From Gemmatimonadota bacterium (GTDB lineage Bacteria > Gemmatimonadota > Gemmatimonadetes > Gemmatimonadales > GWC2-71-9): a stretch of 5,696 nt of DNA. This document shows, in pieces, positions 1 to 5,696 of the stretch. A program made the translations under genes and the position numbers. Where the stretch lies: contig SMVY01000134.1 of assembly GCA_004357415.1 (NCBI GenBank), forward strand, positions 1 through 5,696, in the 5' to 3' direction. The notes beneath the pieces are model-generated. The model was not told the origin of the DNA and made no database searches. It saw only the letters and a list, made by a program, of their open reading frames with translations. Every line of letters starts with the position of its first letter. The first letter of the stretch is position 1.

Positions 1-1
1 G

Positions 2-2467
2 ATCGGCGACGCGGCGCTGCTGAACCGGCTGGAAGACCACAAGGCGATGCTTCGTCGCCTGGCCGACCCACGGATCACCACCCGAGCCCAGGCCGATTCG
101 ATCATCGCCGGCGCCGTGCCAATTTACTGGATGACGGCCGGGCTGCACTCCACCGAGTTGGGGCCACCGGAAATGGTGATGGAGCTGGCCTACCGCCTGG
201 CGGTGGAAGACGGGGAGCCGTTCGAGACCATCCGCCACAACGTCATCACCCTGATCACCCCGGTCCTCGAAGTCGACGGGCGCACCCGCCAGGTAGAATG
301 GTACCGCCGGCATGTGCAGGGATACACCGATCGCAACGACATGCCGCCGAGGAGTCCGCCGTTCTGGGGCCACTACACGTTCCACGACAACAACCGCGAC
401 GGCATCATGGTGAGTCAACCGCTCACCCGAAACTACCTCGAGGTGTTCTTCGAGTGGCGCCCCACGGTATCGCTCGATCTTCACGAATCGGTGCCGCTGT
501 TGTACGTCTCGGGCGGGACGGGCCCCTACAACGAGACGATCGATCCGCTCACCATCGGCGAGTGGCACATGCTGGCCAACTACGAAGTGGCGCGCGTCAC
601 CAGCATGGACATGCCGGGCGTGTGGACCTGGGGATTCTACACCGGCTGGTATCCCGGCTACCTCCTGTGGGTAACCAACAACCACAACGCCATGGGGCGG
701 TTCTACGAGACGTTCGGCAACGGCACGGCCGAGACCATGGAACGGGACCTCAGCGACGCATCGTACGCCGGCAAGAAGATCACCACCCGCCAGTGGTATC
801 GCTCGGTGCCGCCGCCGGCCAAGCTAAACTGGTCGATGCGCAACAACACCAACTACATGGAAACCGGGGCCATCGCATCGTTGGAGATGGTGGCCGAGAA
901 TCCCCGGTTGTTCCTGGAAAATTTCTACCGCAAGGGCGTGCGCGCCATGGAGCGCGGCCGCAGCCGGCCACCCTACGCCTTTCACATCCCGGCCGAACAA
1001 CATGATCGCGACGCGGCACGCCAGCTGATCGACATCCTCCGGCTGCAGGGGATAGAAGTCGGGGTGGTCACCAAGGACGTGGACCTCGGCGAGGATCACC
1101 AGCTGGCCGAAGGCGACCTGATCGTCTCCAGCAACCAGCCGTTCGGTCCCCTGGCGCGGAATCTTCTGATGAAGCAGGAGTTTCCCGAGGACGCCGAGCA
1201 TTCGCCATATGACGACGTGGCCTGGACGCTGGGGCTGATGTTGGGCGTGGAGACGCACCGCATCGATGACGCCGCGGTGCTCGAGGTACCGGTCGATCCG
1301 CTGGCAGGGGACGGGCCGTTCGCTCCGGGCGCGGACCTCCCACGACGAAGAAACGTCTGGGCCATTCCCCACCTGGGTCAGCGTGAACTGGGTCCGTTCC
1401 GTTTTGCCATCCCGGACGTGCCGGTGTACGCCGCCGGTGCGGCATTCGAGGACGGCGGCCGCAGCTTTCCTGCCGGAACGCTGCTGATCGACGCCGACAG
1501 CGTTTCCGAGGCGCAACTGCGATCGGCGCTGTCAACCCGGGCCCTCGAGTTGGTGTCGCTGCGGCGCATGCCGGACGTCGAACGCCACACCTTGGACGTT
1601 CCCCGGATCGCCGTGTTCCAGAGTTGGCTCTCGACCCAGAACGCCGGCTGGGTGCGCTACACGCTCGACCAGGCGGGTGTCCCCTACACACTCATCGGCA
1701 AGGACCGCGTACGGGCGGGCAATCTTGGGCGCGACTTCGACGTGCTGCTGATACCACAGTTCGGCGGCGGGACACGGGCCAAGAGCATCGTGGCCGGAGT
1801 CGATCCCAAGTGGTCGCCCCTGGCCTACACCACCACGCCGGAGTACCCCAGCCATGGTGTGATCCTGTCAGCAGACGACATCACCGGCGGCATCGGTTTC
1901 GTGGGGCTGGAGGCCATCCGTCTGTTCGTCACAGAGGGCGGCACCTTGGTGGCCCTCGGGTCGGGCACGACGCTGGTGACGGAGACGGGGATGATCCACG
2001 ACGTGTCGATCAAACGGCCCTCGGGGCTCAACACTCCCGGCTCGGTGATCACCGCCAAGGTTCTCCAACCCGATTCGCCGCTCACCTACGGATACCCCGA
2101 GCTGACCCACGTGTTCCGCGGCAACGGGCCGCTGTTTAGCGTGGCCAAGTATCGCCGCTATTTGGTGCCGCTCCAGTTCGGCACAAAGTACGTGGGGCTG
2201 GACGCCGCGGATGACGACGATGAGGCCGATGAGAGTGACGCGGATGATGCGCCGCCGCTGGTACTATCGGGTGGCGTCGTCAAGGGAAAGCTGGACGGTG
2301 AAGCCGCCATGGTACACACCACACTGGGCGATGGGCACCTGGTGCTGTTCGCCTGGAACCCGATGCATCGCCACATCACCCAACACGACCACGCGTTGGT
2401 GTACAATGCGATCATGTTTTGGAATGATCTCGATCGACCGGGAGCGGCGGAAGATGCGTCGCCGTAA
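2..2467 (+). CDS. M14 zinc-carboxypeptidase-like protein with C-terminal GATase-like domain (5' end missing)
   Basis: The frame is open from base 2 with no stop, and the codons before the first ATG (base 47) read like the family's N-terminal region, so the true start and any signal peptide lie upstream. Numbering from that ATG (806 residues), the M14 metal and catalytic residues are visible. H34 and E37 sit in the motif GLHSTELG, and H146 in SLDLHES completes the zinc triad. The substrate-binding Asn-Arg pair falls in DNNRDG (N116, R117), and the probable catalytic Glu is E221 in RFYETFGNG. An active metallopeptidase is therefore likely. From about residue 521 a Rossmann-like/class I glutamine-amidotransferase-like region follows (RIAVFQSW, DFDVLLIPQFGGG, AIRLFVTEGGTLVALGSG), with no clear catalytic Cys. 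An acidic run covers residues 719-737. Such fused M14 proteins are usually secreted or periplasmic, but localisation cannot be seen here. The substrate is unknown. Confidence 0.88.
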   Translation: MGDAALLNRLEDHKAMLRRLADPRITTRAQADSIIAGAVPIYWMTAGLHSTELGPPEMVMELAYRLAVEDGEPFETIRHNVITLITPVLEVDGRTRQVEWYRRHVQGYTDRNDMPPRSPPFWGHYTFHDNNRDGIMVSQPLTRNYLEVFFEWRPTVSLDLHESVPLLYVSGGTGPYNETIDPLTIGEWHMLANYEVARVTSMDMPGVWTWGFYTGWYPGYLLWVTNNHNAMGRFYETFGNGTAETMERDLSDASYAGKKITTRQWYRSVPPPAKLNWSMRNNTNYMETGAIASLEMVAENPRLFLENFYRKGVRAMERGRSRPPYAFHIPAEQHDRDAARQLIDILRLQGIEVGVVTKDVDLGEDHQLAEGDLIVSSNQPFGPLARNLLMKQEFPEDAEHSPYDDVAWTLGLMLGVETHRIDDAAVLEVPVDPLAGDGPFAPGADLPRRRNVWAIPHLGQRELGPFRFAIPDVPVYAAGAAFEDGGRSFPAGTLLIDADSVSEAQLRSALSTRALELVSLRRMPDVERHTLDVPRIAVFQSWLSTQNAGWVRYTLDQAGVPYTLIGKDRVRAGNLGRDFDVLLIPQFGGGTRAKSIVAGVDPKWSPLAYTTTPEYPSHGVILSADDITGGIGFVGLEAIRLFVTEGGTLVALGSGTTLVTETGMIHDVSIKRPSGLNTPGSVITAKVLQPDSPLTYGYPELTHVFRGNGPLFSVAKYRRYLVPLQFGTKYVGLDAADDDDEADESDADDAPPLVLSGGVVKGKLDGEAAMVHTTLGDGHLVLFAWNPMHRHITQHDHALVYNAIMFWNDLDRPGAAEDASP
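2201..2257 (+). other. Acidic low-complexity insert in the M14-like protein
   Basis: Nineteen codons encode a segment made almost entirely of Asp, Glu and Ala and ending in Ala-Pro-Pro (residues 719-737 from the ATG at base 47). It interrupts the otherwise ordinary C-terminal domain between a beta-strand-like segment (LQFGTKYVGL) and the next one (PLVLSGGVVKG). This is most likely a surface loop that expanded by slippage of GAT/GAC/GAG codons. A calcium-binding or salt-adaptation role is possible but is only inference. Confidence 0.7.
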
Positions 2468-2490
2468 ACCGGAGGTCTGCCGCGTGGGTG

Positions 2491-2561
2491 GTAGAGGACG
2501 TAGGACATAGAACGTAGGACGTGGGGCGTGGGGCGTTGTGCCTGTGCGTTGAGCGCTGGGC
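2491..2561. repeat. Degenerate 7-bp tandem repeat, consensus near GTNGGNC
   Basis: From base 2500 the sequence divides into consecutive heptamers: GTAGGAC, ATAGAAC, GTAGGAC, GTGGGGC (twice) and GTTGTGC. A 6-base unit follows, then GTTGAGC and GCTGGGC. A related 9-base unit precedes at 2491-2499. The array lies wholly in the gap between the convergent stops at 2467 and 2590. It shows no coding character and has no spacers, so it is not a CRISPR array. Replication slippage of a short unit is the simplest origin. A role in transcription termination between the two convergent genes is possible, but no hairpin with a U-tract is visible. Confidence 0.7.
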
Positions 2562-2589
2562 GGAGAAGTCGAGTACGGTCTTGGTATCC

Positions 2590-3054
2590 TCAAACCCCTT
2601 CTCGGTGGACTTCGACCGCGGAAGAGTCCAACTGTAGATGGACCGTGCTTCCGAGCGACAGTCCTTCAATAAATGGCGCCAGGATCTCGATGACGGTCGG
2701 CGGCTGGGGGTGTTCCGGTTTGGTTTCGGGATGGGGGTAGTAGACCAGGCCGTCGATGGGGCCCGTGGGAAGAAGGATGCGGCACGGTGAGAAGGAGAAC
2801 GTCTCGGCGGGGACACCAGGCCACCATGACACATCGGTCAGCGTGTGGCTCGGGCGGATCATAGTGAACCGGCGTGGGGTAATGTCGACGTTCAACGTTC
2901 CGGGATAGTACGGGGATATGTCGACGCCCCGGGCCAGAAAATGCGGCAGTTGGGCCCGGATAGTACCACCAGGAAAGCGCGTCGAGTCGCTTCCCGACGC
3001 GACGCCGTATCCCTTGGTTACCACGCCAGGAATAGTGATCCAACTGGTGGCCAT
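2590..3054 (-). CDS. RibK/DUF120-like protein, putative CTP-dependent riboflavin kinase
   Basis: This 154-aa protein reads like the small beta-barrel archaeal riboflavin kinase that uses CTP to phosphorylate riboflavin to FMN. Landmarks occur in the family order. An N-terminal GVVTKGYGVASG (9-21) parallels the glycine-rich G-x-V-x-x-G-x-G strand-loop. SPYYPGTLNVDI (47-58) matches the hallmark PYxGTLN segment, whose Thr and Asn bind the nucleotide-associated metal in the archaeal enzyme. CRILLPTGPIDGLVYYP (91-107) parallels its I-x-G-x-x-I-D-G-A-x-V-x-P strand pair, and VIEILAPF...LSLGSTVHLQL (121-142) parallels the closing IIEIIAP...L-x-L-x-x-G-D-x-V. Length fits the family (about 130-150 aa). 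The nucleotide loop is diverged and carries an insert, so activity is uncertain; it could be a non-kinase relative. GAGGA stands 4 bases before the ATG and supports this start. The gene is convergent with the peptidase gene and divergent from the downstream operon. Confidence 0.68.
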   Translation of the reverse strand: MATSWITIPGVVTKGYGVASGSDSTRFPGGTIRAQLPHFLARGVDISPYYPGTLNVDITPRRFTMIRPSHTLTDVSWWPGVPAETFSFSPCRILLPTGPIDGLVYYPHPETKPEHPQPPTVIEILAPFIEGLSLGSTVHLQLDSSAVEVHREGV

Positions 3055-3174
3055 GCTGTCCTCGCGGTAACATCAAGAATGTACTTGTTCCCCCTCGGCC
3101 GGCACCTCCAGTGACCGAGCTCCGCCAATTGGGCCTCGCCGCCTGATCCCAATGTAGTCCTGCCCTCGCCGCCC
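3055..3174. promoter_or_regulatory. Divergent intergenic region, expected to hold two promoters
   Basis: The 120 bases separate the minus-strand RibK-like gene from the plus-strand TPR/oxidase/pdxH operon, so promoters for both should lie here. No convincing -35/-10 pair is visible in either direction. The best minus-strand -10 candidate is TACATT at 3083-3078, without a good -35 partner. A perfect 8-bp palindrome, CCAATTGG, sits at 3125-3132, about 42 bases before the operon's first ATG. It is a weak candidate operator. Confidence 0.35.
3059..3063 (-). promoter_or_regulatory. Ribosome binding site of the RibK-like gene
   Basis: Reading the minus strand, GAGGA occupies 3063-3059 and is followed by four bases (CAGC) and the ATG at 3054. 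It is one of the clearer Shine-Dalgarno matches in the window. It selects this ATG and supports the minus-strand reading over the overlapping open frames. Confidence 0.6.
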
Positions 3175-3813
3175 ATGCCCCTCCGAGATCGTGACACGGC
3201 CGACGACATCCAGCGCCTCCAGACTTTAGCCTGGAGTGGCGTAGGTCTCATCCTCGGCATGCTCCTCGGTGCCCTATTGAGCGACAAGTTCGGCTGGCCG
3301 CTGCTGCCGTCGATGGTCGGGGCGGCCGTCGTCCTCGCCGGAGGGATCTACGCCATCACCCGCCTCATCACCGTGGGAGCGGGCCGGGCGGCCGGCACCA
3401 TCCACAACCCCTCGGGCTCCTCGACACCCTACGCGCACAGTTATTCCCAGGCCGAATCCATGGTAGCCCAGGGCGACTACCGCAACGCTGCCACGCTCTA
3501 CCGGGACTACATCAATGCCGACCCAACAGACGGAGAGGCGCGCCTCCGGCTGGCGCGCCTGCTGCGCGACAATCTGCGCCGATACGACGAGGCCGCCCGC
3601 TGGTTCCGAGCGGCGCGCCAATGCAAGCAGTCGTCACGCGGGGACTTGCTCATCACCCGCGAGCTGATCGAGATGGCCCTCGCCCAGCAGCACGATCCTC
3701 CCCGGGCAACCCCGGAACTCGCCCGACTGGTGGAGCGCTTTCCGGGGACCCCCGAGGCCCGCTGGGCGCGCCAGGAATTAGCGGAGATCAGAAAGCGAAT
3801 CGCCGGATCATGA
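3175..3813 (+). CDS. Two-helix membrane protein with C-terminal TPR repeats
   Basis: This 212-aa protein has a short charged N-terminus and then two hydrophobic segments at about residues 18-35 and 42-66, joined by a short loop containing DKFGWP. A Gly/Ser-rich linker (about 68-86) leads into helical repeats of tetratricopeptide type. The clearest is residues 91-118, with the pattern A-x-x-x-x-x-x-G-D-Y-x-x-A-x-x-x-Y-x-x-Y-x-x-x-x-P. A second follows at about 121-154 (RYDEAARWFRAA), and a degenerate third runs to about 190 (ELARLVERFPGTPEA). TPRs are protein-interaction scaffolds, so this is probably a membrane-anchored adaptor; I cannot name a specific function. The start is the first ATG after an in-frame stop at 3112-3114. 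No Shine-Dalgarno is visible, so initiation may be leaderless or weak. The stop overlaps the next gene's start (ATGA), implying co-translation with the oxidase. Confidence 0.83.
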   Translation: MPLRDRDTADDIQRLQTLAWSGVGLILGMLLGALLSDKFGWPLLPSMVGAAVVLAGGIYAITRLITVGAGRAAGTIHNPSGSSTPYAHSYSQAESMVAQGDYRNAATLYRDYINADPTDGEARLRLARLLRDNLRRYDEAARWFRAARQCKQSSRGDLLITRELIEMALAQQHDPPRATPELARLVERFPGTPEARWARQELAEIRKRIAGS

Positions 3814-5270
3814 AGAGCCGCACGCCGGTCATCACCAACTTCGGCCGCGACATCCGCTTCCGCCCGCGACACTGGTACGCCCCGCGGTCGGAGGCGGAGG
3901 TGTTGCAGATCCTCGACCGGCACGCAAGCGGTACGGTGCGCGTGGTAGGAGCCCGTCACTCATGGAATCCTGGCATCGAGTCGGACGACGCCGTGATCGA
4001 TCTGCGCCACTTCGACAGTGTCGAGACCTCTACCAGCGACGACGGTACCGTGTGGGCCACGGTCGGCGGCGGCTGCCGGCTCAAGACCCTGTTACGCCGG
4101 CTCCGGAGTCAAGCGAACGTTACCCTGCCCTCCCTGGGGCTCATCACCGAGCAAACCATCGCCGGAGCAATTGCTACCGGCACCCACGGTTCGGGCAAGC
4201 ACAGCCTGTCGCACTATATGGAAGAGATACGGGTGGCCGCCTACCATCCCGAGTCGGGTCGAGCGATGGTGTACAGCTGGACCGGCGGCCCGGAGCTGCG
4301 GGCCGCCCGGTGCTCCATCGGCTGCATGGGTGTCATCCTGTCGGTCCGGTTTCGCTGCGTTCCACGCTTCCTCATTGCCGAATCGATGGAACGGCGCACC
4401 GACCTCGAGGCAGCACTGTCCCAAGAAGCGGCCTTCCCGCTCCAGCAGTTCTACCTGATCCCCCACCTGTGGGGCTGGTACGACCAGGAGCGCCGCGTCG
4501 ACACCGGGTCACGCAGACGCAGCCGGTGGGCCCCGCTATACCGCCTGTACTGGCTGGCGTGGCTGGATGTGGGCTTTCATCTGATCATCAAGTTTCTGGT
4601 GTCCGTGCTCGGGCGGGACGGGCCCGTCAGGGGGTTCTATCGGCAAGTGTTCCCCTTGCTGGTAGCGCGCACGCCTCCGGTCTCGGATTGGAGCGAACAG
4701 CAACTGATCATGGAACATGAGTTGTTCCGCCACCTGGAAATCGAACTGTTCGTCGCAGCCCCCCAGCTGCGCGAGGCGGCCGCATATGTTCGCGAAGTCC
4801 TCGAGGTGTTTGCCGGCACGGGGGCCATATCCGGTACGCTTCAGACCCAGCTGGAGTCCGTCGGTATGGTCGCCCGGCTGGAGGCCCTGGCCGGGTCGTT
4901 CACCCACCACTACCCCATCTGCTTCCGCCGGGTTCTGGCGGACGACACCATGCTGTCGATGGCCAGCGCAGCGGACGAGTCGTGGTACGCCATCAGCTTC
5001 ATTACCTACGTGGAGCCGCGGGACAAATTCTACGGGATGGCCGACTTCCTGGCACAGAGCATGGCGGCCCTGTTCCGGGCCCGCCCCCACTGGGGCAAAT
5101 ACTTCCCGTTGACGGGACCGGCGGTCGAACACCTGTACCCGGAACTGGCTACATTTCGGGCGTTGTGCCGCCGGGTGGACCCCGGCGGAGTTTTCCGAAA
5201 CACCTTCCTGGAGCGCGCCCTCGGGTTCGACGCACCACCCGGGGCCGGCGCCGGAGATGCCGGTCAATGA
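3810..5270 (+). CDS. FAD-dependent oxidoreductase of the sugar-lactone/alditol oxidase (ALO) family
   Basis: This 486-aa enzyme has the two-domain architecture of aldonolactone oxidases and dehydrogenases. An N-terminal PCMH-type FAD domain covers about residues 15-190. RVVGARHSW carries H50, at the position where family members attach FAD covalently. It is followed by VGGGCRLKTLLRRL, LPSLGLITEQTIAGAIATGTHGSG (about 106-129) and SIGCMGVILSVRFRCVP. The C-terminal ALO domain ends with the signature PHWGK (HWGK at 427-430) and the closing YPELATFRALCRRVDPGGVFRNTFLERALG. Relatives oxidise sugar-1,4-lactones or polyols with oxygen or another acceptor; the substrate cannot be read from sequence. 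Residues 243-268 are unusually hydrophobic and could touch the membrane, as some eukaryotic relatives do. The frame is open further upstream, but the ATG at 3810 is preferred: it overlaps the TPR gene's stop by 4 bp, and homology begins just after it. Confidence 0.9.
   Translation: MKSRTPVITNFGRDIRFRPRHWYAPRSEAEVLQILDRHASGTVRVVGARHSWNPGIESDDAVIDLRHFDSVETSTSDDGTVWATVGGGCRLKTLLRRLRSQANVTLPSLGLITEQTIAGAIATGTHGSGKHSLSHYMEEIRVAAYHPESGRAMVYSWTGGPELRAARCSIGCMGVILSVRFRCVPRFLIAESMERRTDLEAALSQEAAFPLQQFYLIPHLWGWYDQERRVDTGSRRRSRWAPLYRLYWLAWLDVGFHLIIKFLVSVLGRDGPVRGFYRQVFPLLVARTPPVSDWSEQQLIMEHELFRHLEIELFVAAPQLREAAAYVREVLEVFAGTGAISGTLQTQLESVGMVARLEALAGSFTHHYPICFRRVLADDTMLSMASAADESWYAISFITYVEPRDKFYGMADFLAQSMAALFRARPHWGKYFPLTGPAVEHLYPELATFRALCRRVDPGGVFRNTFLERALGFDAPPGAGAGDAGQ
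5253..5256 (+). promoter_or_regulatory. Possible Shine-Dalgarno for the 49-aa ORF
   Basis: GGAG at 5253-5256 ends 10 bases before the ATG at 5267, inside the last codons of the oxidase gene. The spacing is at the long end of normal. It is the main translational evidence, with the ATGA overlap, that the following small frame is used. Confidence 0.35.
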
Positions 5271-5416
5271 CGATGGATTTCGGGGTACCCGACACCGCTT
5301 ACGACTCGACAGATTCGTGCCGCAGTGTGAAGCTGCTGCACGACCCTGTCCGCAACAGGTACCGCATTCACCGAGGCCGACCCGACTACCCCGAGCTGGC
5401 GCCGGCCGCGGTCTGA
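5267..5416 (+). CDS. Small hypothetical protein, 49 aa, translationally coupled
   Basis: The ATG overlaps the oxidase stop codon as ATGA, the same 4-bp arrangement seen at the upstream junction, with a GGAG upstream. It encodes 49 residues, beginning MTMDFGVPDTAYDST and ending YPELAPAAV. The protein is soluble-looking and rich in Arg, Asp and Pro, with one Cys and no membrane segment. About 80% of its codons end in G or C by my count, consistent with a coding frame, though a non-coding stretch in a GC-rich genome can look similar. I recognise no family. It fills most of the 195-bp gap before pdxH, so it may be a real accessory protein of the oxidase or a chance open frame in a spacer. Confidence 0.45.
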   Translation: MTMDFGVPDTAYDSTDSCRSVKLLHDPVRNRYRIHRGRPDYPELAPAAV

Positions 5417-5465
5417 TGTTAGCTCCGGAAAGCACCGCCACGCCCCACCGAGCCGGGTAATCCTC

Positions 5466-5696
5466 ATGTCCATTCGCGCCAAGCTGAAGACCCTGTTCAC
5501 CGCCGGCAAGGGCATCGCGCTGGGGCTCCCCGACCTGACCGCCGGCGACGACCCGATCGCACTGTTTGGCGAGTGGCATCGCGCCGCGGAAGAATCCGGC
5601 ATGCTCCTCCCCGAAACGATGATCCTTGCAACCAGCACACCCGCGGGCCGGCCCTCGGCGCGGGCGGTACTCCTCAAGCGCTGGGGAGCTGGGGGA
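5466..5696 (+). CDS. pdxH: Pyridoxamine/pyridoxine 5'-phosphate oxidase (3' end missing)
   Basis: The 77 codons present run off the right edge. The translation matches the N-terminal third of PdxH, the FMN-dependent cytoplasmic enzyme that oxidises pyridoxamine or pyridoxine 5'-phosphate to pyridoxal 5'-phosphate, the last step of de novo and salvage PLP synthesis. Recognisable parts are DPIALFGEWHRAAEESG (residues 29-45), the P-E-x-M-x-L-A-T strand (49-56), and GRPSARAVLLK (61-71). The last contains the R-x-V-L-L-K segment that contacts FMN and its phosphate. The FVFYTN-type strand that normally follows lies beyond the window. The start is the first in-frame ATG and the N-terminus has normal length; no strong Shine-Dalgarno precedes it. 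It lies 49 bases after the small ORF and is probably co-transcribed with the oxidase. Confidence 0.88.
   Translation, partial: MSIRAKLKTLFTAGKGIALGLPDLTAGDDPIALFGEWHRAAEESGMLLPETMILATSTPAGRPSARAVLLKRWGAGG

Noticed and set aside
824..1516. Minus-strand open frame of 230 aa opposite the peptidase
   Set aside because: It is a shadow of the M14-like coding frame with no domain signature.
2491..2561. CRISPR array or direct-repeat att site
   Set aside because: Units are 7 bp, contiguous and degenerate without unique spacers, and no cas, integrase or transposase gene is present.
2666..3076. Alternative minus-strand frame of 136 aa overlapping the RibK-like gene
   Set aside because: Its translation is His/Arg/Pro-rich and lacks family motifs, whereas the 2590-3054 frame carries ordered RibK-like motifs and a Shine-Dalgarno.
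2845..3114. Plus-strand 89-aa frame antisense to the RibK-like gene
   Set aside because: No ribosome binding site or recognisable motif, and it opposes a better supported gene.
3621..3809. Upstream extension of the oxidase frame to an ATG at 3621, giving 549 aa
   Set aside because: It would overlap the TPR gene by about 190 bp, the extra residues are low-complexity Arg/Pro/Gly-rich, and the ATG at 3810 forms the typical ATGA junction directly before the conserved N-terminus.
5245..5254. Perfect 10-bp palindrome CCGGCGCCGG as a regulatory hairpin
   Set aside because: It lies within Gly/Ala codons of the oxidase C-terminus, has no loop or U-tract, and such palindromes arise readily in GC-rich coding DNA.
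5416..5460. A 14-aa frame starting at a TGATG overlap with the small ORF stop
   Set aside because: Too short, no ribosome binding site and no recognisable content; treated as spacer before pdxH.
4536..5579. Long minus-strand open frame (347 aa)
   Set aside because: It is antisense to the clearly recognisable oxidase and pdxH frames, and its translation has no recognisable motif; such frames are common in GC-rich DNA.

Overview
The window is a GC-rich, gene-dense stretch of bacterial chromosome. It has strong G/C preference at third codon positions, short intergenic gaps and 4-bp stop/start overlaps. The large M14-type peptidase at the left resembles proteins I associate with Gemmatimonadota, Acidobacteriota and similar soil or marine bacteria. 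Together with the GC content this makes such a lineage plausible, but nothing here (no rRNA or other marker gene) fixes the taxonomy.

Layout: (1) Bases 2-2467, plus strand: the 3' part of a large M14 zinc-carboxypeptidase-like protein with a Rossmann-like/GATase-like C-terminal half. It is open at the left edge. (2) Bases 2468-2589: a short gap between convergent genes, carrying a degenerate 7-bp tandem repeat. (3) Bases 2590-3054, minus strand: a 154-aa protein that I read as a diverged relative of the archaeal CTP-dependent riboflavin kinase (RibK, formerly DUF120). (4) Bases 3055-3174: a divergent intergenic region that should hold both outward promoters. (5) Bases 3175-5696, plus strand: a probable operon. 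It encodes a two-helix membrane protein with TPR repeats, then an FAD-dependent sugar-lactone/alditol-oxidase-type enzyme, a possible 49-aa small protein, and the 5' part of pdxH (pyridoxamine 5'-phosphate oxidase), cut by the right edge. The first three of these are joined by ATGA overlaps.

How the genes might fit together: three of the five recognisable products relate to flavins. These are a putative FMN-forming kinase, an FAD enzyme with the conserved histidine used for covalent flavin attachment in its family, and an FMN-dependent PLP-synthesis enzyme. This may be only chance gene order, but it is the most interesting theme in the window. The peptidase appears unrelated. I see no mobile element, CRISPR array, tRNA, rRNA or obvious defence system.
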